From assembly GCF_020379485.1 (NCBI RefSeq), contig NW_026014730.1, forward strand, positions 1 to 64,000: 64,000 nucleotides of DNA, written 5' to 3'. Below are positions 33,043 to 44,355 of the stretch, piece after piece. Positions within the stretch are counted from its first letter, which is position 1; every line of letters begins with the position of its first letter. The translations under genes and the position numbers were made by a program. A model generated the notes under the pieces. It worked only from the letters and a program-made list of their open reading frames with translations. It did not search any database and had not been told where the DNA came from. The DNA comes from Brassica napus. Lineage: Eukaryota; Streptophyta; Magnoliopsida; Brassicales; Brassicaceae.

Positions 33043-36000
33043 ATGTCTTCTTCAAATTATTTTCGTTCTTGGATCGATCGACCTCATTTGGATCCGAACA
33101 CGAGATTGCTTACGGAAGAATACCAACAAGGTATAACCGAATTCATGGGGTTAGTTCACCGACAACCGGAAGCAAAAACAGGTATGTTAAGATGTCCTTG
33201 CTCTAATTGTAAAAATAAAAAAGTTATTAAAGAATGGGATGTTTGGACTCATCTATATTTGAGTGGGTTTACACGAAGTTACAAAATTTGGTATCATCAT
33301 GGAGAAACTGATTATGAACTTGGTAGTACTAGCGAACCTCAGCCAGCGGTTAGATTAGAAGATCCAATTAGAACGGATGTAGATTACGGTGTAGGTACTG
33401 AGCAGATGGTAAATGATCATTTTAGAGGGGAAGATTTACCCAATGCCGAAGCTAGGAGATTTTATGATATGTTGGATGCTGGAAAGCAACCATTGTACGA
33501 AGGTTGCAGAGATGGTCATTCAGCTTTATCATCTGCTACAAGATTGATGGGCATTAAGACGGATTATAATTTGGCTGAAGACTGTGTGGATGCGATTGCT
33601 GATTATGTAAAAGGTATTCTACCCGAAGATAATGTAGCTCCTGGCTCATACTACGAGGTTCAGAAACTCGTAGCTGGTCTTGGTTTATCGTATCAGGTAA
33701 TAGATGTATGCAGAGACAACTGCATGATTTATTGGAGGGCGGATGAACAGCGGGTTTCATGCAAATTTTGTGGGAAGCCTCGTTATAAAGATACGAGTGG
33801 AAGAGTTCCAGTACCATATAAAAGGATGTGGTATTTGCCTTTGACGGAAAGGTTGCAGAGGCTGTATCTGTCTGAACGCACAGCGCAACCAATGAGATGG
33901 CATGCGGAGCACTCAACAGATGGTGAGATCAGACATCCTTCAGATGCAAAAGCGTGGAAGCATTTCCAATCAAAGTATCCCGACTTTGCGTATGAGAGAA
34001 GAAATGTCTACCTTGGATTATGTACTGATGGTTTCAGCCCGTTTGGCAAGAGTGGAAGACAGTATTCTCTATGGCCAGTCATTCTTACACCATACAACCT
34101 ACCCCCAAACTTGTGCTTGCGACGAGAGTTTTTGTTTCTCTCGATTCTCGTTCCCGGACCAGAGCATCCTAAGAGATCACTTGATGTGTTTCTTCAGCCA
34201 CTAATATATGAGTTGCAACAACTATGGACTCAAGGTGCTGAAACATACGATGTTTCGTATAAAGAAAACTTTCAAATGCGGGCAGTACTAATGTGGACAA
34301 TAAGTGATTTTCCAGCATATGGTATGTTATCTGGATGGACAACGCATGGAAGGCTATCATGTCCATATTGTCAAGATAACACTGATGCTTTCCAACTAAA
34401 ACACGGAAGGAAAACGTGTTGGTTTGACTGTCACAGGAGATTTCTACCACCAGATCATCCATATCGTAGAAGTAGGAATTTGTTTACGAAGAACAAGAGG
34501 GTGTTTGACAGTCCACCTCCGGAAATTCGTGGGAAAGATTTGAAGACACAACTTAGAGATTTTGGTGCAGAAAGGACGCCAGACGTCGGTGGACATGAGC
34601 ATTTTCCGGTAGATGGTGTTGGAAACCTACATAACTGGCACAAAAAAAGTATTTTTTGGGATCTGCCATACTGGGAGGATCATCTACTAAGGCATAATTT
34701 AGATGTCATGCATATCGAGAAGAACTTTTTTGACAATCTCATGAACACGATCCTTAATGTTCAAGGTAAAACAAAGGATAATTTGAAGTCAAGACTGGAT
34801 TTAGTCGATATATGTGCTCGTTCAGAACTTCATGTTGATGAGAGTGGTAGGGCTCCTTTTCCCATATACCGACTTGATGCAGCGGGAAAGGATGCGTTCT
34901 TTGATTGGATTTCAAACGATGTGGAATTTCCAGACGGTTACGCATCTAATTTGCGTAACTGTATCGACAGAAAGGAAGGAAAGTTTACTGGCTTGAAAAG
35001 CCATGATTGCCATGTAATGATGCAGCGTCTCCTTCCGTTTGCCTTCAAGGAACTATTACCACGAAATGTTCATGAAGCAATTGCAGGGATAAGTGGTTTC
35101 TTCCGCGATTTATGCACAAGATCAGTGACTCTTGAAGGTATTGAAAATTTGAAGACTAACATAGCTGTGATTCAGTGCAACCTTGAGAAGATATTTCCTC
35201 CCTCATTTTTTGATGTTATGGAGCATCTTGTTATTCACCTGGTAAGAGAATTGGAACTTGGTGGTCCTGTGCAGTATAGATGGATGTATCTGTATGAGCG
35301 GTATATGTTCCATTTGAAGAAGATGGTGAAAAATTTAAGTAGGGTGGAAGGGTCTATAGTCGCACAGATGATCAATGAAGAAACTTCAAACTTTGCCGAG
35401 TACTACTTTCCAGCAGAAGTTCAGACCAAAAACAGAAGACCTGCTCGGCATGATGATAGAGGCGAACGGGCAACATATCATTGGAAGGTTCCAGACATTT
35501 TCACAGACGTTGGACGACTTAGCGGAAAACCAAAGGACCGTCGACTTACTGATCAGGAGCGCAGTCATTTGCAAACATATTTACTCACCAACTGCGAAGA
35601 TGTTCTTCAATATGAAAGGATTTTCATGGCAGAAAAGCGGTTAGAATATAGATACGCCACAGAGGACGAACTAGAAGAAATGAAGCAGAGAGAATTTGGT
35701 GGATGGATGTTTACTTATGTGAGTGATGGTTTGGCCAGAGGTGAAACATTTGACGATTGGATACGCGAGATGGTCGTTGGACCAAACTTTGTTGTGAAGT
35801 CATATCCGAGATTTTGTACTCGAGGATATGCATTCACAACTCAGAAGAGGAGACGTTCGAGTACGACTTACGATGCTGGTGTTTGTTCTGCATCAGGAGA
35901 TGATGTATACTACGGACACATAAATGAGATTTTGGAAATCAAGTATTTGGGCATGGTTGGATTGCGCTGTACTGTTTTCTATTGTGACTGGCACGACAAC

Positions 36001-36405
36001 ACTCCAGATCGAGGTGTGAGAACAGATGCATTTGGTGTTACATCAGTAAATTCAAGACGGAAGCTGCAATATTATGATCCTTTCATTCTTGCTTCTCAGG
36101 CCGATCAGGTTTGTTATATCAAGTACCCCCGGGTAAGGAACAGAGATGATCCATGGGTTACTGTTACAAGACTCAACCCGAGAGGCCGAGTTCAGGGAAG
36201 TTCTGAGCTGGAAGACCCACTACAACCAAGCACATCCGGCAACTTAAGTGCAGCAGAAGATTTAGGTGGAGTTGGCCTTGTAGTCGATTTAACCGACTTC
36301 GGAGAAGAAGCCGCCGTTCACGTAGAGGATGAACCAGTGATTGGAGAGTTTCACCAAGATCCAGATTCAGATTCATCTGGTGATGACGACTCGGAAACAG
36401 ACTAG
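33043..36405 (+). CDS. CACTA transposase, TNP2 type, 1120 aa
   Basis: Catalytic transposase of the CACTA element, a nuclear enzyme that cuts at the terminal repeats. The ATG at 33043 (MSSSNYFRSWIDRP) is chosen; the upstream frame lacks another ATG. Domains by recognition: transposase-associated zinc-binding domain at about 5-80 (CPCSNCKNKK and WDVWTHLYLSGF); Transposase_21/TNP2 core at about 325-520 (GRQYSLWPVILTPYNLPP, SGWTTHGRLSCPYCQ); DUF4218 region at about 640-770 (SHDCHVMMQRLLP); DUF4216 near 960-1035 (YLGMVGLRCTVFYCDW); and an acidic C-terminal tail. It is a single uninterrupted exon of full family length. Frames on the opposite strand are shadows. The family is known from maize TNPD and snapdragon TNP2; activity here is inferred. 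Confidence 0.95.
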   Translation: MSSSNYFRSWIDRPHLDPNTRLLTEEYQQGITEFMGLVHRQPEAKTGMLRCPCSNCKNKKVIKEWDVWTHLYLSGFTRSYKIWYHHGETDYELGSTSEPQPAVRLEDPIRTDVDYGVGTEQMVNDHFRGEDLPNAEARRFYDMLDAGKQPLYEGCRDGHSALSSATRLMGIKTDYNLAEDCVDAIADYVKGILPEDNVAPGSYYEVQKLVAGLGLSYQVIDVCRDNCMIYWRADEQRVSCKFCGKPRYKDTSGRVPVPYKRMWYLPLTERLQRLYLSERTAQPMRWHAEHSTDGEIRHPSDAKAWKHFQSKYPDFAYERRNVYLGLCTDGFSPFGKSGRQYSLWPVILTPYNLPPNLCLRREFLFLSILVPGPEHPKRSLDVFLQPLIYELQQLWTQGAETYDVSYKENFQMRAVLMWTISDFPAYGMLSGWTTHGRLSCPYCQDNTDAFQLKHGRKTCWFDCHRRFLPPDHPYRRSRNLFTKNKRVFDSPPPEIRGKDLKTQLRDFGAERTPDVGGHEHFPVDGVGNLHNWHKKSIFWDLPYWEDHLLRHNLDVMHIEKNFFDNLMNTILNVQGKTKDNLKSRLDLVDICARSELHVDESGRAPFPIYRLDAAGKDAFFDWISNDVEFPDGYASNLRNCIDRKEGKFTGLKSHDCHVMMQRLLPFAFKELLPRNVHEAIAGISGFFRDLCTRSVTLEGIENLKTNIAVIQCNLEKIFPPSFFDVMEHLVIHLVRELELGGPVQYRWMYLYERYMFHLKKMVKNLSRVEGSIVAQMINEETSNFAEYYFPAEVQTKNRRPARHDDRGERATYHWKVPDIFTDVGRLSGKPKDRRLTDQERSHLQTYLLTNCEDVLQYERIFMAEKRLEYRYATEDELEEMKQREFGGWMFTYVSDGLARGETFDDWIREMVVGPNFVVKSYPRFCTRGYAFTTQKRRRSSTTYDAGVCSASGDDVYYGHINEILEIKYLGMVGLRCTVFYCDWHDNTPDRGVRTDAFGVTSVNSRRKLQYYDPFILASQADQVCYIKYPRVRNRDDPWVTVTRLNPRGRVQGSSELEDPLQPSTSGNLSAAEDLGGVGLVVDLTDFGEEAAVHVEDEPVIGEFHQDPDSDSSGDDDSETD

Positions 36406-36432
36406 CGTCGACCTTTTTTTTTTTTTTTTTTA

Positions 36433-36740
36433 AAGGAAAATTCCGAGGAAATTCCGAGGACAGATAGGTTTTCCTCGGAATTTCCTCGGAATAGATCTTC
36501 TCGATTGAAAACCCAAAGTTCCTCGGAATTTCCTCGGAATTTTCCGAGGGAATTCCGAGGAACTCTTTATGTTCGTCGGCATTTCCTCGGAAAATTCCGA
36601 GGAAATTCCGAGGAATTGGGGATTTGATTATAGATTCTTTTTCCTCGGAATCTCCTCGGTATATTCCGAGGAAATGCCGACGAACATAAGGATCTCCTCG
36701 GAATCTCCTCGGTATATTCCGAGGAAATTCCGAGGAACTT
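36433..36740. repeat. Internal block of CACTA subterminal-type repeats (1)
   Basis: Same TTCCGAGGAAATTCC / TCCTCGGAATTTCC motifs as the element ends, but placed between its two genes, right after the TNP2 stop and a T-rich run. The long minus-strand frame at 36173-36808 is produced by these repeats. Confidence 0.85.
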
Positions 36741-37078
36741 GGGGTTTTAAATCGAAAACAACGTTTTACGGATTGAATAACACGTATATAACCTTCATTA
36801 AGTGTCATAACCAGATTATGATGTTTGGAACTATGAACTTTGGTGTTTTATCCAATAACAAACACTTTTACGATTGCATGAACGAAAACCACACAACATA
36901 AGAGAAACACTTATACACTTTAATAAACGGTAAAGGGAATACTTACAATTATTTTTGAAATTGTGTTATTTCATGGTTTATGATCATCTATACAAAGAAT
37001 CCTCAATGGTATGCATTATAATTGTATAAGAAATGAAATACGGCGAAAATAATCGATGTTTTAAAACCCCAAACCCTG

Positions 37079-37268
37079 GTTCCTCAGAAATTCCTCGGAG
37101 ATTACCGAGGGTATTCCGAGGAATCCTGGTTCGTCGGAATATTTTCATTTAACCGGGTAAACCAAGCCGCCAAATATTTCGGGAAAATTGAATCAAAGAA
37201 TTCCGAGGAAATTCCGACGGAAATATAAAATATTTCCGAGGAAATTCCGACGGATAGTTTCCGTCGGA
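37079..37268. repeat. Internal block of CACTA subterminal-type repeats (2)
   Basis: A shorter array of the same motifs, ending about 150 bp upstream of the start codon of the second CACTA gene. It may be part of that gene's promoter. Confidence 0.8.
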
Positions 37269-37418
37269 CGCCTCATAATATTAGGGCGAGCCCGATCTTC
37301 TTCCCCATTTCTCTCTTTCTCTCCGCGCCGCACAGCCTCTCCTCTCGCGATTTCCGGCGACTCCACCGTTCTCTCTCGCGTTTTTCCGGCGAATCTCCCC
37401 TAATCCTCCCCCATAATC

Positions 37419-39968
37419 ATGTAAGAACCCTATCCCACTCTTTTAGGTTAGATTTGTATGGTTTTTAAGTAGATTTGATGATTTTGGAATGAGATTTATA
37501 GATTTTGTTAGGGTGAATGGTAGATTTGTGTAAAATCGAGTTTGATTATGTATTTCACTTGATTTGAATTTTTTTTTTAGTTTTTATTAATTTTGTGGTT
37601 ATAAAAATCGAATTTGAAATTATATATATATATTGAAAACGTTTTTTGTATATAAAATCTATTTTTTGCATTTTAAATTCATTTATATATTTATTAAACA
37701 TTTTAAAAATCTATAAAACTTTTTTTAAGATTAAAAATCATTTATATAATATTTAAAAACATTTTTTTGTTGTTATAAAACGTTTTATGTATTTTATATG
37801 TAAAATATAAATTTCTATATTTATTAAACATTTTTAATATTATGAAAACTATTTTTGTAATTATTTAACATTTTAAACATTTTTAAAACTATTTTTCGTA
37901 ATTATTATGTTTTTGGGATTTATTTAAACTATTTTTAAAATTTTTAAACTATTTTTTATTTATTAAAACTTTTTTTATTAATTATTAAACTATTTATATT
38001 TTTGTGATTAAAAACTATGTTTTTTAACTATTTTTTATTTAAACTGTTTTTTTAAATTAAAATTATTAGAACTAATTTTTAAATATGTTTTTTTTTAAAT
38101 TTACAGGTCTAATGATGATCAGATCCGGCCTCGCCAGCGTCGTAGCCGGGGTGGTATGGGGAGCCAGTCTCGGGGTTCTTCCAGCCATGTTCAGGATTCC
38201 GTTTCGCCCCACAGCTCATACCATACATCTCCCTCTCCATTACTCGCTCCTGCTGCTCCCGCTCCCGCTGCTGCACCCGCTCCTGGTCCCGCTGCTGCAC
38301 CCGGTCCTCCGGGAGTGATGAGGGTTGCGGAGTTGGTTCGACAGCCCGGTCGTGACCATCTTCCCTATCTCACTGAGTATCCACATGGACATGGTCAAAC
38401 ATGGTAATTTAAACTTTTATTTTTTAAACTATTTTTTATTTAAACTATTTTTTTTTTTAATAATTTATTTTTTTTATTAGGTTCAACCGATCCGGGAACG
38501 GGATCAGCGCATGGATCAACCGTATGATGTACTCGGCCCTCGACAGCGGACATCCGACTTTCACTCACTTCCCTGTCGAGAAGCAGCATCTGTGGTTTCG
38601 TCAGTTTGCGGTAAGTATTCTAATTTTTAAATTATATTTTTTATATTATTAAAACTATTTTTTGTAATTATTAAACTATTTTCTATATTTATTAGACATT
38701 TTAAATATTATTAAAACTTATTTTTGTAATTATTAAACTAATTTATATATTTATTAGACATTTTAAATATTATTAAAACTTATTTTTGTAATTATTAAAC
38801 TATTTTTTTAATTATTAAACTATTTTTTATTTATTAAAACGACGATTTTTGTAATTATTAAACTATTATATTTTTGTGCTTAAAAACTATTTTTAAACTA
38901 TTTCAGCAAGAATTCAACTGGAATTCCGATGATACGCTCTCTATCTATCACCATTTTGTCCATAAAGTTATGGACAACTATGGGAAGCAGATGTACGAGT
39001 GGAAGAAGAAGTGGGAAGTAAACAAGGTAGTTTTTAATTTATTAACAATTTTTAATTTATTAAACTATTTTTAAAATTATTAAACTTTTTTTTTTTAAAT
39101 TAAAAGGTCCCAAAGTCGATGAACGACACGGTCTGGAAGGAGTTGTGTGCGCATTGGGATAAAGAAGAGACGAAAGAAACTTCTTCCACCAACTCCAACA
39201 ACCGCAGGAGCGACCGTAAAGGAAAGGGCATCTACAAGCATAACTTGGGTGCTCAATCTATTGCCACTCTGGCGGATCGCATGGTAAGCTCAACCGCTTT
39301 TTCTTCAATTATTTAAGTTTCAGAATTTTATTTTTTTTGCATTTTCAAATTTCTAATGTTTGTCTAATTTATTTTTTTTCAAGGCGGAAGAAAATGAAGG
39401 CCACCCAGTTGATGATCTCGCCCTTATGAAAAGGGCGTATACCAACAAGAAGACCGGCCAGATTGATGATGGTCTTGTGAGGGACGTGGTCGACCTGGTC
39501 CAAACTCAGGTGTATGACGAAGTGTCTCAGCTTCAAACCGATGATGACGATTCGACGGCCTCGACCAACTTGTCTCGGGTTCGAATCAACGAAATCGTTG
39601 AATCGGTAAGTTTTTTTTTTTTTAAAGTTCAATTTAATTATTTCTTGATTTTTATTTTATCATCAATTTAAATTATCTAAACTTGGTTATTTATATTTCA
39701 GTCGGTTCCAAAGAAAAAGGGACGTTTGGTCGGTTTGGGTCGTCGCTCCCGGTCGGCTGCTCCTTCTTCTGCACCACATGCGTATGTTGATCCAGAAGTT
39801 CTTACGGCTCAGCTGAAGGACAAGGATGATCGGATATCTGCGTTGGAGACCCAGATGGCAGCTCAACAGGCGGGCTATGAGACCCAGAAGAGGCTGAACG
39901 AGCAGATGATGGAGATGATGAAGAGGATGTACCCGAACGAGACGTTCCCGAACATTCAAGACCCGTAG
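37419..39968 (+). CDS. CACTA second gene (plant transposase PF03004-like / TNPA-type), 404 aa
   Basis: Probable DNA-binding or regulatory partner of the TNP2 protein. Exons read from splice sites: 37419-37420, 38107-38403, 38481-38610, 38907-39026, 39107-39283, 39384-39605, 39702-39968; all phases agree. The start codon is split, AT at 37419-37420 and G at 38107, giving [13 protein letters not shown]. Order: basic N-terminus; Ala/Pro-rich stretch at about 50-75; a conserved region with [28 protein letters not shown] and [15 protein letters not shown]; then [19 protein letters not shown], typical of the 'putative plant transposon protein' (Transposase_24) family; a basic patch ([17 protein letters not shown]); and a C-terminal coiled coil (about 350-395). 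Introns are very T/A-rich. No disabling change was seen. Confidence 0.85.
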
Positions 39969-40206
39969 TTTTTTTTTTTTTCCAAAAACTCTGAATGTTT
40001 TATTTAAATTTGAATATTATCTACTATGTTTTATTTTATGTTTTATTCAATTTTAATTTTAAATTTTAAAAATTTTAATTTTTAAAAATAAAATTAATTT
40101 TTAAAAAAATAAATTTTAAAAAAAAATAAATTTTTTAAAAAAATAAATTTTTTAAAAAAATAAATTTTTTTAAAAAATAAATTTTTTAAAAAAATAATTT
40201 TTTTCA

Positions 40207-40640
40207 AAATTCCGAGGGAATGGAGTTCCTCGGAAAATTCCGAGGAACTTTCTCCCCTCGGCAAATTCCGACGAACTTTAAGTTCCTCGGAATTTTCCGA
40301 GGGAAAAAGTTCCTCGGAATTTTCCGAGAAACTCCACTACCTCGGAATTTTCCGAGGGAAGAAAGTTCCTCGGAAAAGTCCGAGGAACATTTGTTCCTCG
40401 GTATTTTCCGATAAACATTCCGAGGAATATTTCGTCGAAACTTCCGAGGATTGGACCATCGGAATTCCCTCGGTATTTTCCGAGGAACCTTCCGACGAAC
40501 TTCGTGTCCTCGGAGTTTCCTCGGAATTTTGTTTCTTCATAATTCCGTCGGAATTTTCCGACGGAATTCCGAGGAAGTATGAAATTCCGAGGAGATGTTT
40601 CCGAGGACTTGTTTCGTCGGTATGTCCTCGGAATAGCGTT
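40207..40640. repeat. CACTA 3' subterminal repeats
   Basis: Dense TTCCTCGGAA / TTCCGACGAA motifs up to about 45 bp from the right terminal repeat. The preceding 40020-40205 is an A/T-rich spacer of AAATAAATTTTTTAAA repeats. Confidence 0.9.
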
Positions 40641-40700
40641 ATTCCGACGACATACCGACGATTTTTTCCCTCAGTATCCCGATGTTTTCTTGTAGTGTGA

Positions 40701-41036
40701 CTGCCATCATATTTTTGCTAAGCGCTTCATAACCAAATTTCAAATCAGCTTAATATTCAGTTATATCATGAATTGACACGGATTAGTGGTCTTGCTGCGT
40801 CCAGCTACATATTAATTTGGATATGAAAAACAAAAACGATTGCATGCATTTTATTAGAAAAGAGAGGATGTTAACCATCATTTTGAGATTCTAAAAATAA
40901 ATAAATAAAACAAGCTCGTTGAATAATAATACTCCAGTGTAATATGACTGCTACTCTACGAGAGAGTGGTCGGAACAGATAAATGTAAAACTAGTATATA
41001 CACTTTGCTCTCCAATCTGGTCTTTGAACGTCATAA
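40701..41036. other. Host flank between CACTA and SEC14-like gene, no gene
   Basis: Mixed AT-rich sequence. Its right part is expected to contain the 3' UTR of the minus-strand SEC14-like gene. Nothing else was recognised. Confidence 0.5.
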
Positions 41037-43495
41037 CTAGAACCGTTGAGATAAAGATACGTGGCGACATCTTCTGTGCGAAGACACGACTGACACAAAT
41101 CCACGTGGACCCCGCAGTTTAGACCTATAGGCCGTCTCATCGTACGGTCTCCGATAAAACTTCAGATACGGTACGAACGCTTCACGTGATGACTTCTCGC
41201 CTCCGCCGACATTTTTCTCCCCGCGAAAGAACATCGCCGGAGACTGAAAAAAAGACGGACGTGGAGTTTTTCGGTGCGGAACCGTTTTCGTCTTCTCCGG
41301 CAACGGCGTCGAGGGAAACAAACTCTTTCTGCATGCGGCTGGTTTCGGGTCTCTTAAACCACGCCCCGCCGGAGACGCGAAAGATAGAGAACGCACGCTG
41401 AGAGGAGATACTTTGGAAGCGGTGGAGTCGACGGCGGCGTGAAACGGTGATGTGTCGGTTAAGGAAAGGTACCACGGCTTCATTGAGTTGTGAGATACGG
41501 TGAAGGCGAATCTTGAAGAAGCTGAACCAATCTTAGCCGTTGATTTAATCGACGATGGATCGAAACGTAGGGAAGCTGATCTAAGACATGACGATGATGA
41601 CACGTGGCTAATATCTAGCTGCTCGTCGTAGTCTAGAGACGAGATTAACATAGTGACAGTAGATAGCTCCACGAAAGGACGTACACCCTGTCGAGTAGTA
41701 TGAATTATGAGCTTATCCATCTTAGTTATGATCGTTAAATTTAATGAGTTTAACTATAGAATCATTAAATTTAATGAGTTTAATTATAAGAATGTTAATC
41801 TTAGACTTATTAGTTGTATAATCATTATTTACCTTCCAAATGTAAGAGAAAAAGGAGGGAGGGTCAATGATAAAGGCCTTGTGAAGTCGGCATGGGTAAT
41901 TATCTGCGATCATTTTTAGGGTTGCCAAAAGCAGATTTGCAAAAGCAGAGGATGATCTGAAAAAGCCTGTATTAACAAAAAACAAAAACAAAGAGAATAT
42001 TAATCAAGTGGCACTAATAATTAATTGTCTAATCAGGTTTGAAAAAAAAAGTTTAAAGATATTTGCAGAGAATAATTTGTACTTCATTTTCCTTCAAAAG
42101 AATGAAAATCGTAAAAGGTGAAATTTTTAAAAACTTTGCGCAGTTAAGAGAAAAGCATAAATCTTTATAAGCGTGATGCAAAACAATATTAGTTCTTTTG
42201 TTTGTAAACGTATATACAGATTATTTATATTGTAAAAATATTGGTCTTTATAAAAGTATACTTTTAAAACAAAATGAGCAAAAAGTTAGATAATATTTTA
42301 TAATCAGGCTTGAATGTTTTTTTTTTGAAACACAATCAGGCTTGAATGTTTTTTTAAATTTTAAGCAATACAATTTTAAACCGGGATATTTTCCTATTTG
42401 GTTCAACAAATTACTCAAAAATAAATTAGAAGACGAGAATCGTGATTAGTCATGATTGCCACACGATTAACGCTTTGTGGGTAGTTTAAGCTGACGTTGA
42501 CACATAAAAGGGACAATTCGGACATGAAATTAAATGCATAATACATGTCCGAAACCCGGTCCCCGACACGCCTCAATCCAAAATAAGAAAACCAAAACCC
42601 AAAATACGGCGAGTAAATTACGGATTAGTACAGACCCCACTAACGAACTTGGAAGGTTATGAGGGTCAAAAATGTAAATTCGTAATAACAGTTGCTTACT
42701 TGCATCGAAGAGTAGAACAACGCTCTGTTCCGCGTTTCTGGACATGCTCGAGATCGCAGTCTCCATCGTGAACGCCACTAAACGCGTAAATCTACAAACC
42801 AAAAACACAAAGTTCAACATAAGAAACAAATATATATATATAAGAAAAGCTCACTATATATATAAATTAAAATGATCAGAACTTACTGTTTCTGGCTACG
42901 CAGCTTCTGATAATCATGCTTGAAACGGAACATCTGTAAATAAACCTCAACTTTGTGATTATATTACTTACGTTAGGTGAAAACAAGTTGGTAGTGAAAA
43001 AAAAGTTACGATAACGGGTCTGGATTCTCCGTCGTGGCCGGCGATGTAAGCTACGCCGTCGGCTAGCTCCGCCGAGAACTCCTCTGCCCCTATTCGCTCT
43101 TAAGTTATAAAAAACAAACAAAACAAACACCATAAGAGAAGTTTTTAATGTAAGAAAACAAACATATTTATATATATACATGTAAAATCGAAAATATATA
43201 CCAATATCAAAGTTTTGTCTCCACGAAAGGCATGAAGTTAGCTGCTTCGCAGCTTTTTTGACGTTATCTCCTTTTCCTTTCAAGAACCTCTCCACGCAGT
43301 CTCTGTTACAGAACTTCTCCTAAACATGTGTACAAAGGTGGAAGCTTTATTCATGGAACATACGATAGACATGAAGATATATGTGTTTTTTGTTAAGAGA
43401 TATTAACTAGACGTACGTACTTGTTTAAGAGTGAGTGGAGTTTGTTTCCTGAGTAAACGAAGAACAGCTTCGGCTTTCTCATCTCTCTTGCCCAT
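41037..43495 (-). CDS. SEC14/CRAL-TRIO domain protein, seven exons, 401 aa
   Basis: Probable phosphatidylinositol/lipid-transfer protein. Exons on the minus strand: 43495-43421, 43319-43202, 43098-43010, 42933-42887, 42791-42700, 41966-41833, 41687-41037; all have GT-AG boundaries and compatible phases. An N-terminal helical CRAL-TRIO_N part ([27 protein letters not shown]) occupies about 1-65. The lipid-binding core at about 70-205 includes [51 protein letters not shown] and VRPFVEL. A Ser/Arg-rich, probably disordered tail (about 206-401) follows. I recall the Arabidopsis LOX5 neighbour AT3G22410 as a Sec14p-like protein of similar length, so this is probably its ortholog, convergent with LOX5. 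Exon 1's short leader lies in CT-rich sequence. No damage was seen. Confidence 0.9.
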
Positions 43496-43711
43496 TTCTT
43501 GATGATGAACGAAACAGAAGATTCGATAAAGAATCAAAAAGATCGTTTTTTTTGTTCTTGGAGAGGAAGGAGAAGAAGCTGACGATGATTGTAAATATGT
43601 GTGTGTACCGCAAGTTTCTTTATTGGAGCAAAACCTTTGTATGTCTCTCTCTATAAAGAGAGAAGAAACAGAGAGAGTAGTATGACGTGTTATGGAAACG
43701 GTTTCTGCCAA

Positions 43712-44278
43712 ATCCTTACAAATGTCGGGGGAGTTATTGGCCGATGACGCCGTTATGTCGTTTTGCGGACGTTGATGTGTTACAAACCGTTGGCCGCCAG
43801 TGACGGTATCTAACGCCGTTAAATGGCTCCGCTTGTGTAAATTTTTAACTTTCTCAACTTTACAAAAATTATAAAATGCATGCGCTAGTCAAATGTTTGT
43901 TTATTTCCATTTATTAGTACAAATAATTGAGCTCAAACTTACAAAGAAGGTTTAATCTTTAGAAAATACAGTTTTATTGTTATCTAAAATAAAAAAAAAA
44001 TAGTTTTATTATAGTAAATCTCTTGCGGCAAGTTGAGTACTAACCAATTTGTTCAATGTCTTCTTTCAGAACTTTCTTTTAATTGAATTTAATTTTTATG
44101 TTACATGAATTTAGTCGGTTTCTCTAGCCTTGATCCATCATAATGTATGGAGCTCGTAGATTACTAAAATAATAATACATAGATCCTTTGTAGTCAACGT
44201 CTATAAATAACCTAGCTCACGTACTTACAATGATCGACTGTGACGTTAGCCAATTAAATGCTTTTGCCGCAATAACAA
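43712..44278. other. SEC14-like gene upstream region
   Basis: Promoter side of the minus-strand gene. 43740-43830 is relatively GC-rich with GCCGTTA words; the rest is AT-rich. No other gene was seen. Confidence 0.5.
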
Positions 44279-44355
44279 CTAGATTTTGATCCGCGCAGGC
44301 GCGCGGATGTATATTTTGAAAAATATGTTGATATTTGTTTTTCATGTAATTATTA
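44279..44355 (-). mobile_element. Helitron 3' terminus, minus strand
   Basis: On the minus strand the sequence ends with a perfect 6 bp hairpin (CCGCGC-AGGC-GCGCGG on the plus strand, 44291-44306) and CTAG at 44282-44279, before a host T. The end matches the Helitron at 6524. The body extends to the right and is interrupted by the element at 44356; the 5' end was not located. Confidence 0.75.

Larger units (their letters stand above)
32588..40697 (+). mobile_element. CACTA (En/Spm-type) DNA transposon, complete, 8.1 kb
   Basis: Exact 14 bp terminal inverted repeats CACTACAAGAAAAC (32588-32601; inverted at 40684-40697), extending imperfectly to about 24 bp. They are flanked by a 3 bp TGA duplication (32585-32587, 40698-40700). 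Subterminal regions are dense with TTCCGAGGAA/TTCCGACGAA variants, the presumed binding sites for the element's DNA-binding protein. It encodes two genes on the plus strand, an intact TNP2-type transposase and a seven-exon second protein, the usual autonomous CACTA pair. The intact TSD, perfect TIR core and unbroken frames suggest recent insertion. Confidence 0.96.

Noticed and set aside
33554..35574. Several open frames antisense to, or in other frames of, the CACTA transposase gene
   Set aside because: Shadows of the intact TNP2-type coding sequence.
36173..36808. 211-residue minus-strand open frame
   Set aside because: Covers the end of the transposase gene and the TTCCGAGGAA repeat block; the residues (repeated SEEIPR-type words) reflect the repeats.
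41182..41475. Alternative frames on both strands over the SEC14-like last exon
   Set aside because: The 41037-41687 exon is in frame with six upstream exons and explains the region.
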